NCBI GenBank assembly: GCA_947487095.1 | Contig: CANKVI010000063.1 | Location: 1-5,598 of the forward strand | Length of the DNA stretch: 5,598 nucleotides | DNA from: Acidimicrobiaceae bacterium | GTDB lineage: Bacteria; Actinomycetota; Acidimicrobiia; Acidimicrobiales; Ilumatobacteraceae | Reading direction: 5' to 3' | The notes under the pieces: generated by a model | The model's database searches: none | What the model was told of the DNA's origin: nothing | What the model saw: only the letters and a program-made list of their open reading frames with translations | In this document: one piece after another, positions 1 to 5,598 of the stretch | Position numbering within the stretch: position 1 is the stretch's first letter | Layout of the letters: each line of letters begins with the position of its first letter | Made by a program: the position numbers and the translations under genes

Positions 1-14
1 AAAGGGCAACACAC

Positions 15-1004
15 GTGAACACACTCGACGAACAGCACATGCGCTTGGCAGTCACCACTGCTAATGATGCACGTCTGCGTTCGCGACCGAACCCATGGGT
101 TGGTGCTGTTGTTGTTTCACCTAGCGGCGAGGTGTTTACCGGTTCAACACTCGAGCCCGGCAATGCGCACGCCGAAGTCGTGGCGCTGAGTGCTGCAGGT
201 AAGAACGCCGTTGGTGCAACCCTGTATTCAACTCTTGAACCGTGCAGCCACACCGGTCGCACTGGCCCTTGCACCACCGCAATTATTGAATCGGGAATTA
301 GCCGCGTTGTTGTTGGCACTCTTGATCCCGACACGAAAGTTTCTGGGAGTGGAGTGCAGCAACTTTGCAACGCTGGACTCGCCGTTGATGTTGGCGTGCT
401 TGAACACGAAGTGCGCGTGCAACTCGCGCCGTATTTGCATCACCGATCAACAGGCAAACCATTTGTTGTGTTGAAGATGGCAAGCACGATTGATGGTCGC
501 ATTGCCGCTGCCGATGGATCGAGCAAATGGATTACTGGTGAGACTGCGCGCAAGCGTGTTCATCAGTTACGCGCCGAAAGTGACGCGATTGTTGTTGGTG
601 CTGGCACAGTTCGCGCCGACAACCCGTCATTAACAGTGCGCGATGTTCACGGGCCGTCACCACGTCGCATTGTGCTTGGCAACATTGATCCGCAAGCAAA
701 TGTTCATCCGTGCACGCAATGGACAGGAACACTTCCCGACTTGCTTGACACACTGGGCAAAGAAGGTGTCGTGCAGTTACTCGTTGAAGGCGGTGCGCGA
801 GTTGCAGCGTCATTCCATCGCGAGCGCCTCATTAACCAATATGTGATGCACATTGCACCAGTCATCGCCGGTGGCGACAATGCCGCAGGAATTTTCGCAG
901 GCCCAGCAGCAACAACCATGGCCGACATGTGGCGTGGACGTGTGGTGTCGACCACCAATCTTGACGGCGATATTGAAATAATTCTCGAACCGAATCTCAA
1001 CTAA
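15..1004 (+). CDS. ribD: Bifunctional riboflavin biosynthesis protein RibD (deaminase/reductase)
   Basis: Converts 2,5-diamino-6-ribosylamino-4(3H)-pyrimidinone 5'-phosphate to 5-amino-6-ribitylamino-uracil phosphate in the cytosol by deamination and then NADPH-dependent reduction. The N-terminal half is a CMP/dCMP-deaminase-type zinc domain: H52-A-E54 and P76-C77 ... P85-C86 supply the His and two Cys zinc ligands and the catalytic Glu. The C-terminal half, from about residue 148, is the RibD reductase: the [11 protein letters not shown] motif at 154-164, [15 protein letters not shown] at 195-209 and LVEGG at 256-260. At 329 residues it is shorter than the roughly 360 of E. coli or B. subtilis RibD. 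The loss lies in the reductase between about 220 and 240, as I recall for actinobacterial homologues. The start is GTG at 15, with AGGG at 3-6 eight bases upstream. It is the first rib gene in the window; any upstream FMN riboswitch or earlier gene lies outside. Identification is firm. Confidence 0.96.
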   Translation: MNTLDEQHMRLAVTTANDARLRSRPNPWVGAVVVSPSGEVFTGSTLEPGNAHAEVVALSAAGKNAVGATLYSTLEPCSHTGRTGPCTTAIIESGISRVVVGTLDPDTKVSGSGVQQLCNAGLAVDVGVLEHEVRVQLAPYLHHRSTGKPFVVLKMASTIDGRIAAADGSSKWITGETARKRVHQLRAESDAIVVGAGTVRADNPSLTVRDVHGPSPRRIVLGNIDPQANVHPCTQWTGTLPDLLDTLGKEGVVQLLVEGGARVAASFHRERLINQYVMHIAPVIAGGDNAAGIFAGPAATTMADMWRGRVVSTTNLDGDIEIILEPNLN

Positions 1005-1014
1005 AGGACCCCAA

Positions 1015-2250
1015 ATGAGCAACAAACAAGTTGAAATGTCACCCATTGAAGATGTCGTTGCGGCAATTGCTTGTGGCGAAATGATTGTGATGGTGGACGA
1101 CGAAGACCGTGAAAACGAAGGCGACCTCATTATGGCCGCACAATTCGCAACACCCGAAAAGATTGCATTCATTGTGCGCCACACCTCGGGTGTCGTCGTT
1201 GCGCCACTGTCGGGCGAACGTTGCGACGACTTGCGACTCCCCCTGATGGTGGACAACAACACCGAAAGTCATCGCACGGCCTTCACCATTTCGGTCGACC
1301 TGCTTGAAGGCACGACGACGGGAATTTCGGCAGCAGACCGCGCCGCAACATTGCGTGGGCTTGCCGACCCAAATGTTTCTCACTCAGCATTTGCACGACC
1401 AGGACACATCTTCCCGTTGCGTGCCCGCGAGGGCGGAGTGCTGAAGCGTGCAGGACACACCGAAGCTGCAGTAGACCTTGCTCGCCTTGCAGGATTGCAA
1501 CCTGCTGGAATCATTTGCGAAATTCAAAATGATGACGGCACCATGTCGCGTTTGCCAGACCTTCGCAAGTTCTGTGCCGAGCACAACCTGCTGCTCTCCT
1601 CTATTGCCGACCTAGTTGAATACCGTCGTCACCATGAACGCCTGGTTGAGCGAGTGGGATCTGCAACAGTGCCAACCGAATGGGGCGGCTTCACCTGTGT
1701 TGCTTACAAGAGCACGATCGACGGCATTGAGCACCTTGCGTTCGTGAAGGGCGACGTGAGTGATGGTGCACCGGTACTTACTCGCGTACACAGCGAGTGT
1801 TTAACCGGTGACGTGTTTGGTAGCAAGCGTTGCGACTGCGGCCCACAACTTGCAGCAGCCATGCAACAGATTGATGCAGCAGGTAAAGGTGTTGTGGTGT
1901 ACTTGCGTGGCCACGAAGGACGCGGCATTGGAATCGGCCACAAAATTCGTGCGTATTCATTGCAGGACGAAGGCTTCGACACCGTTGATGCCAACACTGA
2001 ACTTGGACTGCCAGTTGACAGTCGCGAATACGGAATTGGCGCACAAATTCTTGCCGACCTTGGTGCTCGCGAACTTCGCCTCATGACCAACAATCCAGCC
2101 AAGTACGGCGGCATTGCTGGATACGGCTTAAGCATTGTGGAGCGCGTTCCGCTCAGTATTGATCCAACACCAGAAAACGAAGCATATTTGCGTACCAAGC
2201 GTGAGCGCATGGGCCACGTCTTTGACTCATCAGACATTTCAGGAAAATAA
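1015..2250 (+). CDS. ribBA: Bifunctional DHBP synthase / GTP cyclohydrolase II (RibBA)
   Basis: One 411-residue protein feeds both branches of riboflavin synthesis. The N-terminal 3,4-dihydroxy-2-butanone-4-phosphate synthase domain (about 1-203) turns ribulose-5-phosphate into the four-carbon unit. It shows [11 protein letters not shown] at 28-38 (R32 and E33 match E. coli RibB R37 and E38), TGISAADRA at 102-110 and [10 protein letters not shown] at 128-137. G147-H148-T149-E150 carries the second metal ligand. The C-terminal GTP cyclohydrolase II domain (about 208-411) opens GTP. It has zinc cysteines C262, C273 and C275, GHEGRGIG at 299-306, D335 and R337, and [11 protein letters not shown] at 356-366. 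Y314 corresponds to E. coli RibA Tyr105; a Met here marks the FAPy-forming GCH III variant, so this should be an ordinary GCH II. ATG 1015 has AAAGGA at 1003-1008, overlapping the ribD stop, which suggests translational coupling. Confidence 0.97.
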   Translation: MSNKQVEMSPIEDVVAAIACGEMIVMVDDEDRENEGDLIMAAQFATPEKIAFIVRHTSGVVVAPLSGERCDDLRLPLMVDNNTESHRTAFTISVDLLEGTTTGISAADRAATLRGLADPNVSHSAFARPGHIFPLRAREGGVLKRAGHTEAAVDLARLAGLQPAGIICEIQNDDGTMSRLPDLRKFCAEHNLLLSSIADLVEYRRHHERLVERVGSATVPTEWGGFTCVAYKSTIDGIEHLAFVKGDVSDGAPVLTRVHSECLTGDVFGSKRCDCGPQLAAAMQQIDAAGKGVVVYLRGHEGRGIGIGHKIRAYSLQDEGFDTVDANTELGLPVDSREYGIGAQILADLGARELRLMTNNPAKYGGIAGYGLSIVERVPLSIDPTPENEAYLRTKRERMGHVFDSSDISGK

Positions 2251-2254
2251 GGAG
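2249..2254 (+). promoter_or_regulatory. Ribosome binding site of ribH
   Basis: AAGGAG overlaps the last two bases of the ribBA TAA stop and ends six bases before ATG 2261. It decides the ribH start against the upstream in-frame ATG at 2135, which has no such site. The overlap with the stop codon fits coupled translation of ribBA and ribH. Confidence 0.85.
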
Positions 2255-2260
2255 AACATC

Positions 2261-2731
2261 ATGACCACATTTGAAGGATCACAAGACGGTAAGGGACTAC
2301 GCGTCGGAATTGTGTGTTCGCGATTCAATGAATTCATTGTCAGTGCACTGCTCGATGGCGCAAAGCGCGGACTCGCAAATCATGGTGTAGCCGAATCTGA
2401 CATTGACATCGCATGGGTTCCCGGTGCATACGAAATTCCTGTCACAACAAAGGCAATGGCAGTAACTGGCCGCTACGACACGCTTGTCACACTTGGTGCA
2501 GTTATTCGCGGCGAGACCGCACACTTCGAATATGTGGCCGGCCCTGTTGCCGACTCCATTGCCCAAATTCAATTAGAAACCGGAATGCCAATCGGTTTCG
2601 CTGTGCTTACCGTGGAAAACATTGAACAAGCTGTAGAGCGCTCTGGTCCGGGCGCAGGAAACAAAGGCGAAGAAGCCGCCGTTGGTGCAATTGAAATGGC
2701 CAACGTGTTGAAAGCGATTCGCGGAAAGTAG
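2261..2731 (+). CDS. ribH: 6,7-dimethyl-8-ribityllumazine synthase (RibH)
   Basis: Condenses the RibD-branch product (after dephosphorylation) with the four-carbon product of RibBA to give lumazine, the substrate of riboflavin synthase. The protein has 156 residues, normal for the family, which usually forms pentamers or 60-mer capsids. Visible motifs: the RFNEFI substrate loop at 21-26, VPGAYEIP at 53-60, GAVIRGETAHFEYV at 79-92 with H88 as the catalytic proton acceptor, FAVLTVENIEQAVER at 113-127, and GNKGEEAA at 133-140. The reading frame stays open upstream to an ATG at 2135 inside ribBA, but the 42 extra residues are unrelated to RibH. The strong SD in front of 2261 fixes the start. It lies 10 bases after ribBA and is the last gene of the operon; the next gene is convergent. 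Confidence 0.97.
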   Translation: MTTFEGSQDGKGLRVGIVCSRFNEFIVSALLDGAKRGLANHGVAESDIDIAWVPGAYEIPVTTKAMAVTGRYDTLVTLGAVIRGETAHFEYVAGPVADSIAQIQLETGMPIGFAVLTVENIEQAVERSGPGAGNKGEEAAVGAIEMANVLKAIRGK

Positions 2732-2758
2732 TTAAAGAATCAGAAAGCCCGTGCTGTT

Positions 2759-3628
2759 TTACGAGGCAACATTGGTTTCTAAGAACGGCTTGTCGCCAAG
2801 GATTGTTGCACGATGCATCACCCGACGGTGCGGCATGTAGTCGGCAGTTGCATAATGCTGCGTGAGTCGATTGTCCCAAAATGCAAGGTCATACTGCTTC
2901 CACTTCCATCTCACGGTGAACTCAGGTTTAGACACGTGCGATGTCAAATAGCCAAGAACCATTTCACTCTCGCGGGTTGAAAGCTCCATAATTCGCGTAG
3001 TAAACGAATAGTTGACAAAGATTCCGCGTTGCTTACTCACAGGGTGGGTTCGAACAACTGGATGCACCACCGGTGGGTTTTTCATTCGCGCGTTCTCGAC
3101 CATTTTGCGAGTCTCTGGCGAGTTTCCATAGCGCTCAATCGTGAATGACGCAGCAATGTCATGTTCTGCGGTCAAGGTGAGGATGAATTCTTTAAACGAA
3201 TCAGAGAGTGCCTCGTAGGCAGCGATACCACTTGCCCACAGCGTGTCTCCCCCGAACGGAGGCAACACTCGCGCTGAGAGCAACGCCCCAAGTGGAGGCT
3301 GTTCGATGAACGTTACGTCTGTATGCCACTCATCACTATCTGGTGGATTCTTATCGTTCGTATCGAGCACAATTATCTCTTTGGCGTCACCAGAATTTGG
3401 GTAGATGGGATGCACATGCAATTCCCCAAACTGCTGGGCGAGATCGCGGTGCTGTACTGGAGTGAGCGGTTGATTCTCAAAAAACAAGACCTGATGCTCG
3501 ACAAGATTTGCCGATATTTCATCACGCAGGTCGTTTGATACAGGCTGGCAAAGATCTACGCCTGACACAAGCGCCCCAAGGGCCGGCGATATGCGTGTTA
3601 CCTGCACAGAAGAAAGAGTAGCGAACAA
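2759..3628 (-). CDS. tauD: TauD-type Fe(II)/2-oxoglutarate-dependent taurine dioxygenase
   Basis: Probable alpha-ketoglutarate-dependent dioxygenase that hydroxylates taurine, or a similar small sulfonate, releasing sulfite as a sulfur source in the cytosol. From the chosen TTG the protein is 289 residues (E. coli TauD: 283) and resembles E. coli TauD along its whole length. Iron ligands are H102 and D104 (in WHTDVTF) and H258 (in TQHYA). R269 and R273 match E. coli R266 and R270, which bind 2-oxoglutarate and the sulfonate. Pocket residues H73, Y76, S161, F162 and F209 match E. coli H70, Y73, S158, F159 and F206; only E. coli N95 differs, being S98 here. The frame stays open to ATG 3721, but those extra residues are TauD-unlike and lack an SD. 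TTG 3628 has GGAG eight bases upstream; GTG 3607 (282 residues) fits the family length but lacks an SD. No tauABC transporter is adjacent, so the substrate is inferred from residues only. Confidence 0.9.
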   Translation of the reverse strand: MFATLSSVQVTRISPALGALVSGVDLCQPVSNDLRDEISANLVEHQVLFFENQPLTPVQHRDLAQQFGELHVHPIYPNSGDAKEIIVLDTNDKNPPDSDEWHTDVTFIEQPPLGALLSARVLPPFGGDTLWASGIAAYEALSDSFKEFILTLTAEHDIAASFTIERYGNSPETRKMVENARMKNPPVVHPVVRTHPVSKQRGIFVNYSFTTRIMELSTRESEMVLGYLTSHVSKPEFTVRWKWKQYDLAFWDNRLTQHYATADYMPHRRVMHRATILGDKPFLETNVAS

Positions 3629-3636
3629 GTCCTTCG

Positions 3637-3640
3637 CTCC
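3637..3640 (-). promoter_or_regulatory. Probable ribosome binding site of the tauD-like gene
   Basis: On the minus strand GGAG is followed by eight bases and then TTG at 3628-3626. It is the only SD-like site at a sensible distance from any candidate start of this gene (ATG 3721, ATG 3685, TTG 3628, GTG 3607), so it is the reason for choosing the TTG. Confidence 0.5.
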
Positions 3641-3710
3641 GATCAGCGAATCGTTAGTGCACGTCCGGCGCGTTCCAGCACACATTGCCTGCAGGGCAAC
3701 CGCCCGGCAT

Positions 3711-3718
3711 AGGAAAGG
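3711..3718 (+). promoter_or_regulatory. Ribosome binding site of the phospholipase A2 gene
   Basis: AGGAAAGG lies upstream of ATG 3727, with its AAGG half eight bases from the start. It favours ATG 3727 over the in-frame TTG at 3685, which has no SD. Confidence 0.75.
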
Positions 3719-3726
3719 CATCGATC

Positions 3727-4176
3727 ATGGGCTTCTTGCTCACTTCGCTCGTTGCGGTCACGAGCCTGCTGACCGTCCACATTCCTCATCGCATCACTCC
3801 CCCTGTTTTTGAAACTCCAATCGAGGCTGTGAGCTACGTGGTGTTTGACCTTGATTTCAGCACCTTTAAGCGTGAGAGATTTTCACTGAAGCGCGCCTTC
3901 CCATTTCTTGATTGGACAACCGACGGTTGCTCCGCGCCTGTTGTTGGCGGTGAAGGACGCTCATTCAACTTCACGCATGCGTGTATGCGTCACGACTTTG
4001 GGTACCGCAACATCAAAAGACTCGGTCAGTTCAACGAAGTGGTGCGCACGAAACTAGATGAACAATTCCGTCGCGATTTGGAGTCTTCGTGTGCAACACA
4101 AGTACGAACCCGGAAAATTCGGTGCTTAATGTGGGCGGAAACGTTTTATGTTGCGGTTCGCGCAACAGGTGGTTAG
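3727..4176 (+). CDS. Secreted prokaryotic phospholipase A2
   Basis: A 149-residue protein of the small bacterial/fungal phospholipase A2 family (the Streptomyces violaceoruber type), which hydrolyses the sn-2 ester of glycerophospholipids with calcium, outside the cell. The core motif is visible: D66-G67-C68-S69, then C86-M-R-H89-D90-F-G-Y-R-N95. H89 is the expected catalytic base, D66 and D90 the expected Ca2+ ligands, and D111 (in KLDEQF) the second member of the His-Asp dyad. Four cysteines, C68, C86, C122 and C133, have nearly the spacing of the two disulfides of the Streptomyces enzyme, which fits an exported protein. Residues 3-18 are hydrophobic like a signal peptide or anchor, but the n-region has no positive charge and no AxA cleavage site is clear. 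Residues 25-60 form a spacer before the catalytic core. Starting at TTG 3685 would add 14 residues including one Lys. Divergent from tauD; ends 4 bases from the convergent Nudix gene. Confidence 0.88.
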   Translation: MGFLLTSLVAVTSLLTVHIPHRITPPVFETPIEAVSYVVFDLDFSTFKRERFSLKRAFPFLDWTTDGCSAPVVGGEGRSFNFTHACMRHDFGYRNIKRLGQFNEVVRTKLDEQFRRDLESSCATQVRTRKIRCLMWAETFYVAVRATGG

Positions 4177-4180
4177 CGCC

Positions 4181-4855
4181 TTAGGCCCACTCTTTCAAAA
4201 CCGCAATGTTGATGAGTTGGTGCAGCATTTTCCCGGTTGCTCCCCACACCGTTTCGTCGTCTAAATGGAAAAAGTGAATCTGATACTGATTCGGTGGCGT
4301 TCCCCAGTGTTCTTCAACATAGGTGTCATCACGCACCAAGTCGGTGAGTGCGACGGAGAATACGCGATCAACTTCGGCATTCACGGCGCTCATAGATGGC
4401 GGTGTTTCCAAATACGCAAGCACAGGAACTATGTGGCTATTGCTGACATATGTAGACAATGCACTCATCTCGCCAATCACTTGCACATGCGACGGGTCGA
4501 GATTGATCTCTTCATAGGCCTCTCGAATTGCAGCCTGAACGAATGTTTCACCCTCGTCTACTCGTCCGCCAGGAAATGACACCTCCCCTTTGTGATTGCT
4601 GAGCGCTTTCGACCTGCGGGTGAGCACGACTTCTGGACCATTTGGTCCATCAAAGATCGGCACCAATACTGCAGAAGCGCGCGTACCTTCAGGTGGCGGT
4701 GATTGCTCGAGAGTGTTGGTGAAACGCTGCAATCGTCCAAGTAAATCTGGCGTGTTGCGAAGCGATGAGTGGTCTAACCGAGCAAATGGATTGGTGGGAC
4801 GCACCCACACTGCTGCCGGCCGCGGAATACTTTGATCGCCGCCAGCGCGAACCAT
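4181..4855 (-). CDS. Nudix hydrolase, CoA-pyrophosphatase (NudL) type
   Basis: Probable cytosolic Nudix hydrolase cleaving coenzyme A or its derivatives to 3',5'-ADP and phosphopantetheine, with Mg2+ or Mn2+. The 224-residue protein has the Nudix box at 97-119: G97, E103, R111-E112, E115-E116 and L119. The usual Gly near the end of the box is N118. Before it lies the NudL/NUDT7-8 signature, RRSKALSNHKGEVSFPGG (80-97). It fits the CoA-pyrophosphatase pattern as I remember it, except for V77 in place of the first Leu and S86 in place of Arg. Residues 1-55 are a Pro/Arg-rich lead before the fold. ATG 4855 has no clear SD; it follows the 55-residue gene by 9 bases, so coupled translation is likely. 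GTG codons at residues 16 and 18 are weaker alternatives. Nudix membership is certain; the CoA specificity is inferred from the signature. Confidence 0.9.
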   Translation of the reverse strand: MVRAGGDQSIPRPAAVWVRPTNPFARLDHSSLRNTPDLLGRLQRFTNTLEQSPPPEGTRASAVLVPIFDGPNGPEVVLTRRSKALSNHKGEVSFPGGRVDEGETFVQAAIREAYEEINLDPSHVQVIGEMSALSTYVSNSHIVPVLAYLETPPSMSAVNAEVDRVFSVALTDLVRDDTYVEEHWGTPPNQYQIHFFHLDDETVWGATGKMLHQLINIAVLKEWA

Positions 4856-4864
4856 ATTGCGAAC

Positions 4865-5032
4865 TTACGCTTGAGGAGTCCAGCCACTCGCAAGTAGCTG
4901 ACGAATTACTTCATCAAGACCAGCGGTCTTCAAGTTTGCAAGCGTCTTGCCTGGTTGTTCTTCGCCACGCTCCCAGGTTTCCCATGCTGTGCGAATTTTT
5001 TCAAGATCGGGTGCTGGTGTTGTGAAGCCCAT
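4865..5032 (-). CDS. Small conserved-looking protein, 55 residues, unknown function
   Basis: A short open frame from ATG 5032 to TAA 4865 that fills the gap between the membrane protein and the Nudix gene, 9 bases from each and on the same strand. The product starts MGFTTPAPDLEKIRTAW, continues with WERGEEQPGKTLANLKTAG and ends DEVIRQLLASGWTPQA. It is soluble, charged and probably helical, with three Trp (two in AWETW, one near the C-terminus), a PGKTLANLKTAG turn, and no signal peptide, membrane segment or cysteine. PGKT resembles part of a P-loop, but no GxxxxGKT is present. A weak AGG at 8 bases upstream could be the SD. Codon use resembles its neighbours and the spacing is operonic, so I consider it a real gene. 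I do not recognise the family with certainty and assign no function. Confidence 0.75.
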   Translation of the reverse strand: MGFTTPAPDLEKIRTAWETWERGEEQPGKTLANLKTAGLDEVIRQLLASGWTPQA

Positions 5033-5041
5033 TACATCAGC

Positions 5042-5401
5042 CTAACGACGAGGTTCTGTTTGCGCACCACGCTTCGCAAAGTTGGTGCCAAGAACAATGA
5101 CACCAAGCACAACACCAACTCCAAGCAGTGCAAGTCGACCATTCGTTTCAATGTCGGCTACAAATGACAACACCAGGCAAGCGATAATGATGAGCCAATC
5201 AATCACGCGATGCACTCCACGGCTGATCCATTTAAATGCACTGAGAAAGCCATCAGTTATCGCAGCGTTGACCAACATAATGAGCCCCATTGCGGCAGGA
5301 ATGGTTGGCTCTTTCAACTGCGCCGACATCATGACAAGTCCGCCAGCGATGAAATACTCCACAAACTGGTGCATCCAAAATCCGCGACCGTTACTTGCCA
5401 T
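5042..5401 (-). CDS. Small four-helix membrane protein of unknown function
   Basis: From ATG 5401 the product has 119 residues with four likely membrane helices, at about 13-28, 34-49, 66-82 and 89-106. It has a short polar N-terminus containing RGFWMHQFVEY and a basic tail ending FAKRGAQTEPRR, suggesting a cytoplasmic C-terminus. R61, H64 and R65 precede helix 3. It resembles small actinobacterial integral membrane proteins that I remember only generally, so no function is assigned. The frame stays open to ATG 5461, but the added residues would be encoded by the arm of the terminator hairpin, so that start is very unlikely. ATG 5401 has GGAG only two bases upstream, which is too close for a good SD; ATG 5374 (110 residues, GGA six bases upstream) is an alternative. 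First gene of a three-gene unit with the 55-residue gene and the Nudix gene. Confidence 0.75.
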   Translation of the reverse strand: MASNGRGFWMHQFVEYFIAGGLVMMSAQLKEPTIPAAMGLIMLVNAAITDGFLSAFKWISRGVHRVIDWLIIIACLVLSFVADIETNGRLALLGVGVVLGVIVLGTNFAKRGAQTEPRR

Positions 5402-5423
5402 AGCTCCACACACTAGAAGAGAA

Positions 5424-5461
5424 TTGAAAATGCCTCGGGCTTTCGCCCGAGGCATTTTCAA
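5424..5461 (-). terminator. Rho-independent terminator of groL
   Basis: A perfect inverted repeat: arms 5424-5440 and 5445-5461 pair over 17 bp around the 4-base loop 5441-5444. Read on the minus strand, which is the groL direction, the loop is GAAA, a stable GNRA tetraloop closed by a GC-rich stem (GCCTCGGGC). The A/T-rich outer stem and U-rich sequence after it supply the U-tract. It begins 28 bases after the groL stop. On the plus strand no gene ends here, so it mainly serves groL. It also lies only 22 bases before the start of the next minus-strand gene. Confidence 0.9.
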
Positions 5462-5489
5462 CTATTTGTAGTTCGTTTGGGAAAACGAT

Positions 5490-5598
5490 TTACATCATTC
5501 CCATTCCGCCACCTGGCATACCGCCGCCTGCTGCTCCGCCATTCTTGTCTGGCTTGTCAGCTACGAGGCATTCAGTGGTGATCACCAATGCGGCAATT
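5490..5598 (-). CDS. groL: Chaperonin GroEL, C-terminal end (partial, runs off the window)
   Basis: Only the last 35 codons and the TAA stop are present; the gene continues beyond base 5598. The residues read IAALVITTECLVADKPDKNG, then a Gly/Ala stretch ending GGGMPGGGMGMM. The ITTE-LVADKP segment is the conserved end of the GroEL equatorial domain. The Gly-Met-rich tail is the flexible C-terminus that projects into the folding cavity and is typical of a housekeeping, GroES-dependent 60-kDa chaperonin, rather than the His-rich tail of some actinobacterial second copies. It is followed by a strong terminator. Neither groES nor upstream CIRCE/HrcA-type control can be seen because the 5' part is outside. 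Confidence 0.93.
   Translation of the reverse strand, partial: IAALVITTECLVADKPDKNGGAAGGGMPGGGMGMM

Larger units (their letters stand above)
3629..3726. promoter_or_regulatory. Divergent intergenic region between tauD-like and phospholipase genes
   Basis: These 98 bases separate two divergently read genes, so both promoters, and any shared operator, should lie here or just inside the 5' ends. I see no convincing -35/-10 pair on either strand. One short dyad, TTGCC-TGCAG-GGCAA at 3685-3699, is centred on an almost complete palindrome and could be an operator, but 5-bp arms are common by chance. The region shrinks to 5 bases if tauD actually starts at ATG 3721. Confidence 0.4.

Noticed and set aside
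1..14. FMN riboswitch upstream of ribD
   Set aside because: Only 14 bases precede the start and they contain just the SD; nothing of an RFN element is visible in the window.
704..1383. Long minus-strand frames opposite ribD and ribBA
   Set aside because: They are antisense to firmly identified genes, contain low-complexity Ser/Arg/Ala-rich sequence and no family motif.
2135..2260. N-terminal extension of RibH from an upstream ATG
   Set aside because: The 42 residues overlap the end of ribBA in another frame, do not resemble RibH, and the strong SD precedes ATG 2261.
2742..2760. Possible hairpin with T-rich end between ribH and the tauD-like gene
   Set aside because: AGAAAGC and GCTGTTT around CCGT pair with one A-G mismatch and a G-U pair; only three contiguous pairs near the loop. 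Too weak to call a terminator.
3685..3699. Dyad TTGCC-TGCAG-GGCAA as an operator
   Set aside because: Five-base arms are expected by chance and it lies where alternative start codons overlap; mentioned only within the intergenic region.
4917..4980. P-loop NTPase in the 55-residue protein because of PGKT
   Set aside because: The full GxxxxGK[ST] motif is absent and the protein is far too small for the fold.
4765..5167. Plus-strand open frames across 4765-5025 and 4955-5167
   Set aside because: They lie opposite the Nudix, 55-residue and membrane genes, show no recognisable motif and have no SD; they are shadows of the minus-strand genes.

Overview
The window looks like a stretch of core chromosome from a free-living bacterium, most likely an actinobacterium. 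Base composition is close to half G+C by eye. The evidence is a short RibD of roughly actinobacterial length, a fused RibBA, GTG/TTG start codons, and the Gly/Met-rich tail of a housekeeping GroEL. The class (for example Acidimicrobiia) is an inference I cannot prove from 5.6 kb. I see no mobile element, tRNA, rRNA, CRISPR array or phage gene.

Layout. (1) 15-2731, plus strand: a tight riboflavin operon, ribD-ribBA-ribH, with 10-nt gaps and a Shine-Dalgarno (SD) sequence at every start. Together the three genes give every committed step from GTP and ribulose-5-phosphate to 6,7-dimethyl-8-ribityllumazine, except the 5-amino-6-ribitylamino-uracil phosphate phosphatase. Riboflavin synthase (ribE) is not between them. 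(2) 2759-3628, minus strand: a stand-alone TauD-type Fe(II)/2-oxoglutarate dioxygenase, convergent with ribH. (3) 3727-4176, plus strand, divergent from tauD: a small, probably secreted, prokaryotic phospholipase A2 with the Cys-x-x-His-Asp active site. (4) 5401-4181, minus strand: a compact three-gene unit with 9-nt gaps. It holds a four-helix membrane protein, a 55-residue protein of unknown function, and a Nudix hydrolase of the CoA-pyrophosphatase (NudL) type. (5) 5424-5461: a strong hairpin terminator with 17-bp arms. (6) 5490-5598, minus strand: the 3' end of groL, running off the window.

How they work together: the rib genes form one pathway module. The tauD and phospholipase genes share a 98-bp divergent intergenic region and could both serve nutrient scavenging (sulfur from taurine, fatty acids or phosphate from phospholipids). 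That link is inference from position only. The membrane protein/small protein/Nudix unit sits directly behind the groL terminator. I found no clearly new multi-gene system; the least explained items are the 55-residue protein and the membrane protein next to it.
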